Origin: Rhodococcus sp. OK302
GTDB taxonomy: Bacteria; Actinomycetota; Actinomycetes; Mycobacteriales; Mycobacteriaceae
Assembly (NCBI RefSeq): GCF_002245895.1
Contig: NZ_NPJZ01000001.1
Span: 5,347,001 to 5,411,000 of the forward strand
Length of the DNA stretch: 64,000 bases
Direction of reading: 5' to 3'
The notes under the pieces were generated by a model. That model worked only from the letters and a program-made list of their open reading frames with translations, was not told the DNA's origin and did no database searches. Shown here one piece after another: positions 18,105 to 27,159 of this stretch. The translations under genes were made by a program, and so were the position numbers. Every line of letters starts with the position of its first letter. Positions within the stretch are counted from its first letter, which is position 1.

Positions 18105-18752
18105 TTGGGTACCGTGACCGTCTCGTCCCCCGCCCCTCGCTCCTCATCCACCACTCCTCGCCTGCTTGCCCTTGCCTCACTGTGTGTTGTGGCGCTCGGC
18201 ATCCTGTTGTTACTGAGACCCACGTCGCCGACGGTCACCGTTCCGGAATCGCTCGAATCCGTCGCTGATTGGGTGATCATCCATGTCGACGTGACAACAG
18301 TGCTGGCAGCCACCACTGCCCTGGCCGTGGTGTCGATGGTCCGAAATCTCCACTACGGCATCGGCGCCATCCTGATGCTCGGGGTGGGTGCCAACCTGAC
18401 CACTGCTGCGCTGGGGTCTTGGATCACGGATGCGCCGACGACGTTGCTACCCAGCGGCCATGTAGTGGCCGCGGCCGCTCTCTACGGTTCGGCGGTACTG
18501 GTATCCGCCCCTCGATGGCGACCAGTGGTTATCGGGCTTGGTATCTCCGGAGTTGCCGGGGTGTGCATCAGTGCGAGCGCTGCCGAGATGAGCGGGATTT
18601 TCGGAGTGATTGCCGGGCTACTGGTCGCCGCTGCCTGGGGTTGTGCCGCAGCCGTTTTGATGGAGCGTTCACCGATCGCGGCGCAACGTGAAGCATTGCG
18701 TGCCGATACAGCCGTTGTGGCCTTTTCGCGACATCGCAGCATTCACCTGTAG
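18105..18752 (+). CDS. PAP2-like membrane protein with degenerate active site
   Basis: 215 aa with five to six membrane segments. LPSGHVVAAAALYGSAV resembles motif 2 (PSGH) of PAP2 phosphatases, and LLLRPTSPTVTV occupies the motif-1 area. The third motif (SRxxxxxHxxxD) is not present: the equivalent region reads SAAEMSGIFGVIAGLL, so the nucleophile His and its Asp are gone. A catalytically dead PAP2 relative is the best description. The start is uncertain between TTG 18105 (GAGG four bases upstream) and GTG 18114. It lies 33 bp after the MFS gene. Confidence 0.7.
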   Translation: MGTVTVSSPAPRSSSTTPRLLALASLCVVALGILLLLRPTSPTVTVPESLESVADWVIIHVDVTTVLAATTALAVVSMVRNLHYGIGAILMLGVGANLTTAALGSWITDAPTTLLPSGHVVAAAALYGSAVLVSAPRWRPVVIGLGISGVAGVCISASAAEMSGIFGVIAGLLVAAAWGCAAAVLMERSPIAAQREALRADTAVVAFSRHRSIHL

Positions 18753-18963
18753 CGCTGCAGCCAGCCCTGAGGTCCTTCGTAACCCCAACAGGGGACTATG
18801 GTCCCTAGTGGCGCAACCACTTGCGCTGCAACGGAATACGGACGCGGTAACCGGGGCAAGAACATTCGCTCATTTGGCGAAATCTCCCCCCATCGATCAG
18901 GTTTCTATCGTATGTTCATTTTGTCCGAATCAGACGCTCGTCCAACAACAAAGGATTCCACAC

Positions 18964-19065
18964 ATGGATTTCAAGGCCATCCTCGCACTGATCCTCCCCC
19001 TCATCACGAGCCTGTCGGCTGACAAAGAGCCCACCACTCCTCCCGTCACCCCTCCCGCTGTCTAA
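18964..19065 (+). CDS. 33-residue hydrophobic peptide gene
   Basis: An ATG preceded by AAAGGA (spacing 8) opens a 33-codon frame ending in TAA at 19065. The peptide starts MDFKAILALILPLITSLSAD, a single hydrophobic helix with a Lys near the N-terminus, then a Pro/Thr tail PTTPPVTPPAV. It could be a small membrane peptide or a short signal-like peptide. A strong hairpin terminator follows within 45 bp, which gives it its own transcription unit. No family is recognised. Confidence 0.6.
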   Translation: MDFKAILALILPLITSLSADKEPTTPPVTPPAV

Positions 19066-19104
19066 GAGCTGCTAGCCGCGTAACTGTCTGCGCGCAGCAA
19101 GGCA

Positions 19105-19141
19105 AAAGGGCACCTACCCGCATCGCGCGTAGGTGCCCTTT
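19105..19141. terminator. hairpin terminator
   Basis: Perfect 13-bp inverted repeat AAAGGGCACCTAC / GTAGGTGCCCTTT (19105-19117 and 19129-19141) with an 11-base loop. It lies between the small peptide gene (+) and the end of pntB (-) and can serve both. Confidence 0.88.
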
Positions 19142-19157
19142 CCGGCAGAGTACAGAC

Positions 19158-20588
19158 TTACAGTGCCTTGAGTTCTTCCGTCACCTCGGCAACGGACTTC
19201 TTCGCATCACCGAACAACATCGACGTTCCGTCCGCGAAGAACAACGGATTCTCGATCCCCGCGAAACCGGAGTTCATCGAACGCTTGAGCACGATCACCG
19301 ACTTCGACTGATCCACGTTCAGGATCGGCATCCCGTGAATCGGCGACGACGGATCATTACGCGCCGACGGGTTCGTGACATCGTTCGCGCCGATCACCAA
19401 CGTGACATCGGTGCGCTTGAACTCGTCGTTGATGTCGTCCATTTCCTTCATCGCGTCGTACGAGACATCCGCCTCGGCGAGAAGAACATTCATATGACCG
19501 GGCATACGGCCGGCGACGGGGTGAATGGCGTACTTGACCTCGACGCCCTTCGCCTCGAGCATCTTCGCCATGTCCTTGACTGCGTGCTGAGCCTGCGCCA
19601 CAGCCAAGCCGTAACCGGGAACGATGATGACCTGGTTGGCGTACGCCATCTGAATAGCGGCATCGGCAGCCGAGGTTGCCTTCGCCGTACGCACAACACC
19701 GTCCGAGGAAGCAGCTTCTCCGCCGCCGCCACCGAAACCACCGGCAACGATCGCCGGGATGGAACGGTTCATGGCCTTGGCCATCAGGTTGGTCAGGATG
19801 GTGCCCGACGCGCCGACGATCATGCCGGCCACGATCATGGCCTGGTTGTCGAGCGCCAAACCGGCTGCCGCAGCAGAGAGTCCGGTGAGCGCGTTGAGCA
19901 GCGAGATCACGACGGGCATGTCCGCGCCGCCGATGGGCAGCACCACCATCAGGCCGAGGATGCCCGAGATGACCAGGACACCGACGATCCACAGCGAGCT
20001 GGTCGGGCCTTCCGGCGTGATCGCCTTGATGCCGATGATGACCGAGAACGCCACGGCGGCAATGAGAAGCAGCGCATTGAGCGGCTGCTGCAACTTGCCG
20101 ATGCCGATCGGGCGGCCGGGCAGGGTTTCCTGCAGCTTCAGGAACGCGATGACGCTGCCCCAGAAGGAAATCGAGCCGATCACTGCAGCAAAGAGGGATG
20201 CGACGACGATGTGCACCGTCGGCGACTCACCGTGCTGAAAGGCCGTGAAGCCGTCCGAGTCCAGGAACTCTGCGTAAGCGATCAACGCGACGGTACCGCC
20301 GCCGACACCGTTGAACAGTGCCACCAACTGCGGCATCGCCGTCATCTTGGTCCGCAATGCCGGCGGAACACCGAGAACGACACCGATGACGAGACCGGCG
20401 ATGATGACGATCCAGTTGCCCAGCTGCGCATCACGAATGGAGATCAGGGTCGCGACGACGGCGATGATCATGCCGACTGCGGCGATCTGGTTGCCGCGCA
20501 CCGCGGTCTTGGGTCCGGTCAGACCCATCAGACCGTAGATGAACATCGAGAACGCGAGAATGTACAAGCTATTGACCAGGTATTCCAT
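19158..20588 (-). CDS. pntB: NAD(P) transhydrogenase beta subunit
   Basis: 476 aa. About nine membrane helices occupy residues 1-260, followed by the cytosolic NADP(H)-binding domain III (about 300-476) with VIVPGYGLAVAQAQHAVKDM and VLLAEADVSYD. It completes the proton-translocating transhydrogenase that reduces NADP with NADH at the expense of the proton gradient. The ATG at 20588 overlaps the pntA2 stop by one base (TAATG), so it is the last gene of a translationally coupled operon. Confidence 0.97.
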   Translation of the reverse strand: MEYLVNSLYILAFSMFIYGLMGLTGPKTAVRGNQIAAVGMIIAVVATLISIRDAQLGNWIVIIAGLVIGVVLGVPPALRTKMTAMPQLVALFNGVGGGTVALIAYAEFLDSDGFTAFQHGESPTVHIVVASLFAAVIGSISFWGSVIAFLKLQETLPGRPIGIGKLQQPLNALLLIAAVAFSVIIGIKAITPEGPTSSLWIVGVLVISGILGLMVVLPIGGADMPVVISLLNALTGLSAAAAGLALDNQAMIVAGMIVGASGTILTNLMAKAMNRSIPAIVAGGFGGGGGEAASSDGVVRTAKATSAADAAIQMAYANQVIIVPGYGLAVAQAQHAVKDMAKMLEAKGVEVKYAIHPVAGRMPGHMNVLLAEADVSYDAMKEMDDINDEFKRTDVTLVIGANDVTNPSARNDPSSPIHGMPILNVDQSKSVIVLKRSMNSGFAGIENPLFFADGTSMLFGDAKKSVAEVTEELKAL

Positions 20589-20911
20589 TACTGGTCACCG
20601 TCCTTCGTAACAGCCTTGGCGGCCGGCTTGGCCTTGAACATCGCCAGCATGCGGTCGGTGACGACAAAGCCGCCGACGACGTTGACCGTTCCGAAGACGA
20701 GTGCGACGAACAAGATGATCTGCAACCCGATCGACGGGTCCTGCACCTTACCGAGCACGACAAGTGCGCCGAGGACGACGATGCCGTGGATGGCGTTGGT
20801 GCCCGACATCAGCGGGGTGTGCAGGGTGTTCGGGACCTTGGAGATCACAGCGAAACCGACGAACCCGGACAGCACCAGGATCGCGATGTTCGCCAGCAGT
20901 GATGTGTACAT
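20588..20911 (-). CDS. pntA2: NAD(P) transhydrogenase alpha-2 membrane subunit
   Basis: 107 aa, three to four membrane helices, corresponding to the C-terminal membrane part of single-chain PntA. FVGFAVISKVPNTLHTPLMS and GTNAIHGIVVLGALVV are characteristic. In actinobacteria the alpha subunit is split into two polypeptides, as here. It overlaps both neighbours by one base (TGATG/TAATG). Confidence 0.95.
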   Translation of the reverse strand: MYTSLLANIAILVLSGFVGFAVISKVPNTLHTPLMSGTNAIHGIVVLGALVVLGKVQDPSIGLQIILFVALVFGTVNVVGGFVVTDRMLAMFKAKPAAKAVTKDGDQ

Positions 20912-22029
20912 CAGGCGCCCTTCTCTTCACGGGTGACGCACGCACCGGCAATAACCTCGTCGGAGAAATCAGGAGCCAAAGCCCCGTCCACCAACATCAG
21001 TTCGATCAGTGCGGAAATGTTCTTCGAATACAGCTCGGAGGCATGCTCGGGCATCGTCGCCGGCAAGTTCAGCGGCGAGCAGATGGTGACGCCGTTCTTG
21101 ACGACGGTCTGACCCGGTTCGGTCAGCTCGCAGTTGCCGCCGGTCTCACCGGCGAGGTCGACGATGACGCTGCCGGGCTTCATGCCCGAGGCGGCGGCGG
21201 CGGTCACCAGACGCGGCGCCGGACGACCCGGAACCAGCGCGGTGGTGATGACGACGTCGAAACCCTTGATGGCGTCTTCGAGTGCCTGCTGCTGCTTGGC
21301 GCGCTCGTCGTCGGTGAGCTCGCGGGCGTATCCGCCCTCACCGGCGGCGTCGATACCGAGATCGAGCCACTGGGCGCCCACTGAGCGCACCTGGTCGGCT
21401 ACCTCAGGTCGGACGTCGTAACCGGTGGCGCGGCCACCGAGACGCTTGGCCGTGGCCAATGCCTGCAGACCGGCGACACCGACACCGAGAACCAACACGG
21501 TCGCGGGCTTGACGGTGCCGGCGGCGGTGGTGAGCATCGGGAAGAAGCGGGTGGACTCCGACGCAGCCAACAGGACGGCCTTGTAGCCGGAGACGTTGGC
21601 CTGAGAGGACAGGGCGTCCATCACCTGTGCGCGGGAGATACGGGGAATCGCTTCGACGGCGTAGCCCTCGATGCCGGCTGCCTTGAGCTCGGCGATGCGG
21701 TTGTCGGCGTTGCGGGGATTGAGGAACCCGATCAACTTGGCGCCGGAACTGATGCGGGCGATCTCCTCCGATGACGGAGGGGCGACCTTGACGACGACGT
21801 CGGCGGTCCACGGATCGCCGATCTTGGCGCCGGCGGCGCTGTAGAGCTCGTCGGGGATCAGGGCGCCGAGGCCGGCGCCGGATTCGACGATGACGTCGAC
21901 GCCTTTGCCGATCAGGGTGGACACGATTTTGGGCACGAGGGCTACCCGTCGTTCGCCGTCACTCGATTCACGAGGGACACCGACCGATGGACGCACTTGT
22001 GCGCTCTTCGATGTTTCCATTTGTTCCAT
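20911..22029 (-). CDS. pntA1: NAD(P) transhydrogenase alpha-1 subunit (NAD-binding)
   Basis: 372 aa alanine-dehydrogenase-like domain. GVPRESSDGERRVALVPKIV lies at the start, with the Rossmann motif VLVLGVGVAGLQALATAKRLG (cut here by the 20-residue limit at VLVLGVGVAGLQALATAK) and RATGYDVRPE. It binds NAD(H) on the cytosolic side. The ATG at 22029 has AGAAGG just upstream; an internal ATG (22020) is possible. It is the first gene of pntA1-pntA2-pntB; about 265 bp of non-coding DNA separates it from the divergent DUF488 gene and must hold both promoters. Confidence 0.96.
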   Translation of the reverse strand: MEQMETSKSAQVRPSVGVPRESSDGERRVALVPKIVSTLIGKGVDVIVESGAGLGALIPDELYSAAGAKIGDPWTADVVVKVAPPSSEEIARISSGAKLIGFLNPRNADNRIAELKAAGIEGYAVEAIPRISRAQVMDALSSQANVSGYKAVLLAASESTRFFPMLTTAAGTVKPATVLVLGVGVAGLQALATAKRLGGRATGYDVRPEVADQVRSVGAQWLDLGIDAAGEGGYARELTDDERAKQQQALEDAIKGFDVVITTALVPGRPAPRLVTAAAASGMKPGSVIVDLAGETGGNCELTEPGQTVVKNGVTICSPLNLPATMPEHASELYSKNISALIELMLVDGALAPDFSDEVIAGACVTREEKGA

Positions 22030-22294
22030 TACCTTCTGCGGTTGGTGGTTCGCCTACTGCGACGAGCGGCAACCAACGTGTGATGAGCGGAAGATGACCC
22101 GCTTTTGGGTGAATGGTGACTGATACTAGCCAGACTTCTCCGATAAAAGTGAACCCGAAAAGGAACTTTCATCATCTGAATCGAGTCCGAACAGTATCTT
22201 TGGGGTATTCCCTCACCATGCTTGTGAGGTCAGTCACACCCTATTGGGTGCCCGTTCCAGTATGTGAAACAAGAACTGAGCCGAGGTGTCGACA

Positions 22295-22660
22295 ATGACG
22301 AGTCGAATCATCACCGTCGAGAGGGTTTACGAACCGACAGCCGAACCGCAGGCGGTCCGGCTGTTGGTTGATCGGTTGTGGCCTCGCGGAGTACGACGCG
22401 AAGAGTTGGCACTCGACGATTGGTCGAAAGATCTGGCGCCGTCCACCGAGCTACGAAAGTGGTACGGCCACCAGGTCGATCGTTTCGAGGTCTTTCGCAG
22501 CCGTTATGTTGCGCAACTCGATGCATTCCCCGTGCACGACTACGTCGAACGTATTTCACCGAGCACGGACGCCCGCGCGGTCACGCTTCTGACTGCCAGC
22601 AAGGATCTGCCCCACAGCCATGCCCGGATTCTTGCCGACTACCTTCGCTCGAACTTGTGA
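22295..22660 (+). CDS. DUF488 family protein
   Basis: 121 aa. The family core is VRLLVDRLWPRGVRREELAL, followed by WSKDLAPSTELRKWYGH and a C-terminal TLLTASKDLPHSHARIL. DUF488 proteins are small, widespread and of unknown function. The ATG at 22295 is chosen because GAGG lies eight bases upstream; the GTG at 22286 would sit directly on that ribosome-binding site. It converges with the acyl-CoA synthetase gene 15 bp away. Confidence 0.88.
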   Translation: MTSRIITVERVYEPTAEPQAVRLLVDRLWPRGVRREELALDDWSKDLAPSTELRKWYGHQVDRFEVFRSRYVAQLDAFPVHDYVERISPSTDARAVTLLTASKDLPHSHARILADYLRSNL

Positions 22661-22675
22661 CGACAATTCACGCCA

Positions 22676-24253
22676 TCAGCAGTCCACATACTGGGACCTG
22701 AGCTTGTGCTTGACCAGTTTTCCTGTAGCGGTCCGAGGCAATTCTTCGGCAAAGTCGATAGATCTAGGTGCTTTGAAGTGCGCAACCTGGTCTCTTACGT
22801 AGTCCAGCAATTCCTGGGCGACGTCAGCCGAAGGTTCGATTCCGTCGGCTAACTGGACAACCGCCTTGACTTGTTCACCCATCTCTTCGTCAGGAATCCC
22901 GATCACTGCGACATCGAATACCTTCGGATGCAAAGTCAGTACATTCTCGGACTCTTGAGGATAAATATTTACGCCACCGGAAATGATGGTGAATGCAGCG
23001 CGATCGGTCAGATAAAGGAATCGTTCGTCGTCGATGTATCCGATATCGCCACTCGTGGTCCACGTCGGATGATCGGGATGCTGCGCTGACGCAGTTTTCT
23101 CAGGGTCGTTGTGATAGCGGAACGGGAGTGTTTCGCGCTCCCAGAACACTGTGCCGATCTCGCCGACGGGGAGATCCTTGCCGGCGTCGTCACAAATGTG
23201 CACAATTCCCATGACTCCGTCACGACCGACGGAACCGGGATGCGCCAACGACTGCACACTGTTGATGAAGGTTGCGCCCGAGCCTTCGGTCGACGCGTAG
23301 TACTCGTTGATCACCGGCCCCCACCAATCGATCATTGACGCCTTCACTTCCGGTGGACACGGCGCCGCCGCATGGATGGCGACCTTCAGGCTCGACACGT
23401 CGTATCGGGCGCGCACAGGCTCGGGCAATTTGAGCATTCGCACAAACATCGTCGGCACCCATTGGCTGTGTGTGACGGCGTACTCCTCGATCAACCGAAG
23501 CGCGGTCTCGGCATCGAAGTGGTCCATCAAGATCACTGTGCCGCCCACCGAATTGATGACGCCGCAAAAACGTAGGGGCGCAGCATGATAGACCGGGGCT
23601 GGGCACAAATAGACTGTGCTGGAATCAAATCCGTACATCGGCGCGAAAATCGCGGTGTACGGATCCATCGTCACGTCGACGTCACCTTCCGGGAGATCAC
23701 CCTTGATCCCCTTGGGTCGACCTGTTGTTCCCGACGAGTAGAGCATGTCCGCCCCGCGAGGCTGCGAATCCAGCGGTTCGGTGGACTGCGCCGCAACCAC
23801 GCCGTCGTAGTCCTCGAATCCTGCCAACTCGCCGCCGTACGCCAACCGGTGGCGCACCTGCGGTATCAGCAACGGTTCCACCGGTACCGCGTCGGCCACG
23901 GTTGCCGACGCGATCAGTACCTTCGCCCCGCAGTCGTCGACAATGTACGCGGCCTCCGGCGCCGTCAGGTGCGAGTTCACGACGGTGATGTACAGCCCGG
24001 ACCTCAGTGCAGCCCAATACACTTCGAATGCGCGGAGATCATTGTTGGACACAAGCGCGACGTGATCGCCCGGTTCGAGACCGATCCCGCGAAGGTATCG
24101 TGCCAAAGCCGTCGAACGCTCGTCGAGCTGCCGATACGTGATGGACTCGCCCGTCGCCGGTCGGATGACAGCAGGCTTGTCCGGGGTGGACTTGACAAAA
24201 TTTCCAGGAAACACAGCAGACTCCTCGGATAATTCGGCGTCGGCACTCGACAT
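22676..24253 (-). CDS. fadD4: Acyl-CoA synthetase (FadD4-like, AMP-binding)
   Basis: 525 aa adenylate-forming enzyme. The P-loop is YSSGTTGRPKGI, the adenine-binding motif is NEYYASTEGSG, then TSGDIGYIDDERFLYLTDR and the catalytic lysine in PRTATGKLVKHKL. It activates a fatty or related acid with ATP and CoA. The sequence resembles FadD4-type enzymes of mycobacteria; the gene name is a best guess, and the substrate is unknown. The ATG at 24253 is 130 bp from the divergent mycothiol-enzyme gene. Confidence 0.9.
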   Translation of the reverse strand: MSSADAELSEESAVFPGNFVKSTPDKPAVIRPATGESITYRQLDERSTALARYLRGIGLEPGDHVALVSNNDLRAFEVYWAALRSGLYITVVNSHLTAPEAAYIVDDCGAKVLIASATVADAVPVEPLLIPQVRHRLAYGGELAGFEDYDGVVAAQSTEPLDSQPRGADMLYSSGTTGRPKGIKGDLPEGDVDVTMDPYTAIFAPMYGFDSSTVYLCPAPVYHAAPLRFCGVINSVGGTVILMDHFDAETALRLIEEYAVTHSQWVPTMFVRMLKLPEPVRARYDVSSLKVAIHAAAPCPPEVKASMIDWWGPVINEYYASTEGSGATFINSVQSLAHPGSVGRDGVMGIVHICDDAGKDLPVGEIGTVFWERETLPFRYHNDPEKTASAQHPDHPTWTTSGDIGYIDDERFLYLTDRAAFTIISGGVNIYPQESENVLTLHPKVFDVAVIGIPDEEMGEQVKAVVQLADGIEPSADVAQELLDYVRDQVAHFKAPRSIDFAEELPRTATGKLVKHKLRSQYVDC

Positions 24254-24382
24254 CCCTGGTCTATCACAGGATCAGCCGCCTGGCCGCGAGTTTCCGCCAA
24301 CAGGTTTCGCAACGCCGAGAACACGCGCACACGTCATACAGTGGTTCAAACTGCAGAATCCGAAGCCTTAGGAGATCACAGT

Positions 24383-25201
24383 ATGAGCAGCTGGCCCCAG
24401 GAATCCTTGACCGATTCATTGATCGAGCAGTGGGAGGTCATCGGCTCTCTCCTCTCCGGACTCGAAGGCGACGCCTGGTTCTCGCCGACCAACCTGCCCG
24501 GTTGGACGGTGCACGACGTTGTTGCGCACATCATCGGGACCGAATCGTTGCTGTCGGGAATCGAACCGCCGACAACCTCCATCGACGTTCATACGCTCCC
24601 GCATGTCCAGAATGAGATCGCCGCATTCAACGAACGCTGGGTCGAAGGGCTTCGTAAAAGCTCGCAGCCGCAGCTTCTCGCGCACTTCCGGGAGATCACG
24701 TCCCGCCGCGCGGAAGTTCTGCGCAACCTGACCGAATCCGAGTGGAATGCAGAAAGTCTCACCCCGGTCGGACCCGCGCCGTACGGACGCTTCATGCGTA
24801 TTCGGATCTTCGATTGCTGGATGCATGAACTCGATATCCGCGACGCCGTCGGCGCACCGACAGTCGAGAACGGCCCGCGCGCGGAGATCGCGTTCGAAGA
24901 AATCACCGGCGCCCTCGGATTTGTGGTGGGCAAGCGAGGAAAAGCACCCGACGGTGCCCGCATCACTTTTGTTCTCGACGGCCCACTGGCCCGAGAGCTC
25001 CATGTCTCCGTCGACGGGCGAGCTGCCCTTGTCCCGGCGTTGGACGGACCGGCAACCACCACGGTGCGAATGAGTTCGGAACTCTTTACTCGAGTCGCCT
25101 GCGGACGTGTACGGGCGGCCGACCATCGAGACGACATCATTCTGAGCGGCGACCTCGAGGTGGGCAAACGAATCGTCGACAACCTCGCTTTCACCATGTG
25201 A
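24383..25201 (+). CDS. Maleylpyruvate isomerase-family mycothiol-dependent enzyme
   Basis: 272 aa. The N-terminal DinB-like four-helix domain has LPGWTVHDVVAHIIGTESLL, with the metal-ligand His in VVAHIIG and the HELDIRDAVG motif in the middle. A C-terminal SCP2-like (MDMPI-C) domain follows. Such enzymes use mycothiol as cofactor, a thiol specific to actinobacteria. The reaction is unknown. AGGAGA sits seven bases before the ATG at 24383. It is followed after 13 bp by the S51-type gene and is probably co-transcribed with it. Confidence 0.88.
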   Translation: MSSWPQESLTDSLIEQWEVIGSLLSGLEGDAWFSPTNLPGWTVHDVVAHIIGTESLLSGIEPPTTSIDVHTLPHVQNEIAAFNERWVEGLRKSSQPQLLAHFREITSRRAEVLRNLTESEWNAESLTPVGPAPYGRFMRIRIFDCWMHELDIRDAVGAPTVENGPRAEIAFEEITGALGFVVGKRGKAPDGARITFVLDGPLARELHVSVDGRAALVPALDGPATTTVRMSSELFTRVACGRVRAADHRDDIILSGDLEVGKRIVDNLAFTM

Positions 25202-25214
25202 GCCGGAAGGTCCG

Positions 25215-25856
25215 GTGAAACTTTTTCTCTCGTCGTACCGGTTCGGCGACCATGCCGATGCGTTTGCGACCCTCACCGGCCACGGCGCACGGATTGCCGT
25301 CATCGCTGCGGCCGCCGACGCGTGGCCGGTGGCGGCGCGATCCTCGGCGGTGACAAGCGAATTGGTATCGCTTCGCCGCACGGGTTTCGACGCCGCGGAG
25401 GTCGATCTCCGCGACTACCTCCACTCACCGGATTCACTCCACCGGCACCTGCGTGCGTTCGACTGTGTGTGGGTTCGCGGGGGAAACACTTTTGTCCTGC
25501 GCGCTCAGTTGGCGCGTTCGGGAGCGGATCGCATTCTTGCGGAACTCGCGCGCAGCGGAGACATCGTCTACGCGGGATACAGCGCCGGTGCCGCGGTTGC
25601 CGGCCCGACGTTGATCGGATTGGACGTCACCGACGATCCGTCGGAGGTACTCCCGACCTGCGGGTTCGAACCGATCTGGTCCGGCCTGTCACTGATCGAC
25701 TTCGCGATAGTTCCCCATGGCGGGGCCTCTGAATTGGAGGATCCGGCAGCAACGGCAAAAACCGTCGAGATTCTCACGGCGTCGCACATTCCGTACCGAG
25801 TACTCACTGATCAACAGGTGGTCATCGTCGACGGCGGCGAACCCTACGTCTTGTGA
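25215..25856 (+). CDS. Peptidase S51-like (dipeptidase E / cyanophycinase-type) protein
   Basis: 213 aa class-I-glutamine-amidotransferase-like fold. WVRGGNTFVLRAQL and the nucleophile elbow GYSAGAAVAGP (Ser123) mark the S51 family, and VPHGGASELEDPA holds a likely catalytic His (about 173). Family members release Asp from dipeptides or degrade cyanophycin; which applies here is not visible. The start is GTG at 25215 with GGAAGG five bases upstream. It ends just before a perfect palindrome that separates it from a convergent gene. Confidence 0.85.
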   Translation: MKLFLSSYRFGDHADAFATLTGHGARIAVIAAAADAWPVAARSSAVTSELVSLRRTGFDAAEVDLRDYLHSPDSLHRHLRAFDCVWVRGGNTFVLRAQLARSGADRILAELARSGDIVYAGYSAGAAVAGPTLIGLDVTDDPSEVLPTCGFEPIWSGLSLIDFAIVPHGGASELEDPAATAKTVEILTASHIPYRVLTDQQVVIVDGGEPYVL

Positions 25857-25862
25857 AATGCA

Positions 25863-25896
25863 CTCTGCGGGTCACCGGTACCGGTGACCCGCAGAG
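25863..25896. terminator. perfect 34-bp palindrome, putative bidirectional terminator
   Basis: The two 17-bp arms (25863-25879, CTCTGCGGGTCACCGGT, and 25880-25896) are exact reverse complements with no spacer. It lies between the stop codons of convergent genes. There is no clear T run, so it may act as a processing or blocking structure rather than a classic intrinsic terminator. Confidence 0.75.
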
Positions 25897-25919
25897 GAAG
25901 TTCAGTCGTCAGTGACTCT

Positions 25920-26249
25920 TCAACCGTGCTCGGCGACAGAAGGCGCGTGCGAGGTATGCGACTGACGTTCGAGGCGTGCCCAGGCGATTTCCCAGCGCTT
26001 CACCGAGACCTCGTCGGCATCTTCGAGGAGCGCGTCGAGGAGGAGTCGCGGGCTGGTGCGCCAGGCCAGTTCGGCAGCACGCACCTCGGCAGCCGAGAAC
26101 AAGCCCGAGGCTTCGAGATCGCGAATCCACTCAGCGATGTCACCGCGATGAATCTTCGAAATCGTCTCGTACCCGAGGTGCTCGTCGAGGAAGTCGTACG
26201 AGAATATTGCGGCAAAGTAACTGTTCGACTCACGCTGCCCGAAAATCAT
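25920..26249 (-). CDS. Hypothetical protein, acidic helical
   Basis: 109 aa, Glu/Asp-rich and mostly helical, with no family recognised. It begins MIFGQRESNSYFAAIFSYDF and contains HRGDIAEWIRDLEASGLFS. The codon pattern looks like that of real genes, and AGGAAGGA sits seven bases before the ATG at 26249. It is convergent with the S51-like gene across the 34-bp palindrome. Upstream there is a gene-poor stretch of about 570 bp. Confidence 0.65.
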   Translation of the reverse strand: MIFGQRESNSYFAAIFSYDFLDEHLGYETISKIHRGDIAEWIRDLEASGLFSAAEVRAAELAWRTSPRLLLDALLEDADEVSVKRWEIAWARLERQSHTSHAPSVAEHG

Positions 26250-26823
26250 GTGCGGTCCTTCCTCGAAGTGTTCGACGACGATGTATTCACGAACCGCTGA
26301 ACTGTTACCCGGAAACTTTCTTCCGGCGAACGTGTAACGCTTCGTATGTCCCCGACGATTGACACGCTAACCCCCAGAAGCGCGGTTTGGGTTACCGATG
26401 ATGAAACGATTCGTCGAGAAATCCCGATCTGGGCAACTTTCCGTCTCATCGACGACAATTCTCGACTCTCACGCCAGTTCCCTGACCTGCAATATGTCGG
26501 CTTTCGAATGATCTCCGGACGCGACTCGCCCGTTCAGAAAAAAACCTTTTGCCGGTTCTCACATCTTGGGATCATTACGGTAGCAAACAATGCGCAGCGT
26601 AATTTTTCGATTCCAATGAGGCACGAAAAGCCTAGTACAGGCCGTTTTCACTACCCTCGGACTCTTACAGCAGAACCTTTGAACAGACGTCCAAATTGGA
26701 CTGTAGCAATCGGACAAATCGGCGCGAGTCTGGCACCGGTTCCGGGTACGACTCCGAGTACCGTTTCGAGCAGAGCACAGACTGGGTAGATCACAGGCTG
26801 CCCCGAGAAAACTGGAGTCACTC
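26250..26823. other. intergenic region, no convincing gene
   Basis: About 570 bp with lower GC than its surroundings and several short frames that do not look like protein. A TTGACA-type hexamer occurs at about 26363. No tRNA, repeat or hairpin was found. It probably holds the promoters of the divergent 109-aa gene and the GNAT gene, and may hold a small RNA, which cannot be judged here. Confidence 0.5.
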
Positions 26824-27099
26824 ATGACCGACAAAGTCGTCCACAATGTCGAAGAAAGTCGCTTCGACATCTACTCCGATACCGAACTCGCAGGATTTGC
26901 CGAGTACAGCGAGTCGAACGGTGTGCGCGACTTCCATCACACCGTGACCTACCCACAGTTCCGAGGTCGCGGTCTCGCGGCCGTCGTCGTGCGCGAGGCA
27001 CTCCACCAAACACAGGCCGACCAGAAGAAAATCGTCCCGTCCTGCTCCTACGTCGAGAAGTTCGTCTCACAAAATCCGGAATTTCAGGAACTCCTGTAG
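26824..27099 (+). CDS. GNAT-like small N-acetyltransferase (YidJ/YjdJ group)
   Basis: 91 aa, the short GNAT form. A beta-rich N-terminus leads to HHTVTYPQFRGRGLAAVVV, which contains the acetyl-CoA pyrophosphate loop R-G-R-G-L-A, and a C-terminal CSYVEKFVSQNPEFQ. The xYPxFRGRGLA and SYVEKF pair is typical of the small GNAT-like proteins that acetylate an unknown acceptor. GGAG precedes the ATG. Confidence 0.85.
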   Translation: MTDKVVHNVEESRFDIYSDTELAGFAEYSESNGVRDFHHTVTYPQFRGRGLAAVVVREALHQTQADQKKIVPSCSYVEKFVSQNPEFQELL

Positions 27100-27159
27100 G
27101 CCGGCGGTTGTCCCGGAGGTAACCAGGCTAGCCATCTGCCCGAAACGGAAGGAACGCCC

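Noticed and set aside
19335-20936. 533-aa + strand frame
   Set aside because: Shadow of pntB/pntA2; low-complexity His/Arg/Asp composition.
26346-26789. 147-aa frame in the gap before the GNAT gene
   Set aside because: No ribosome-binding site, no family, and composition unlike protein-coding genes nearby.
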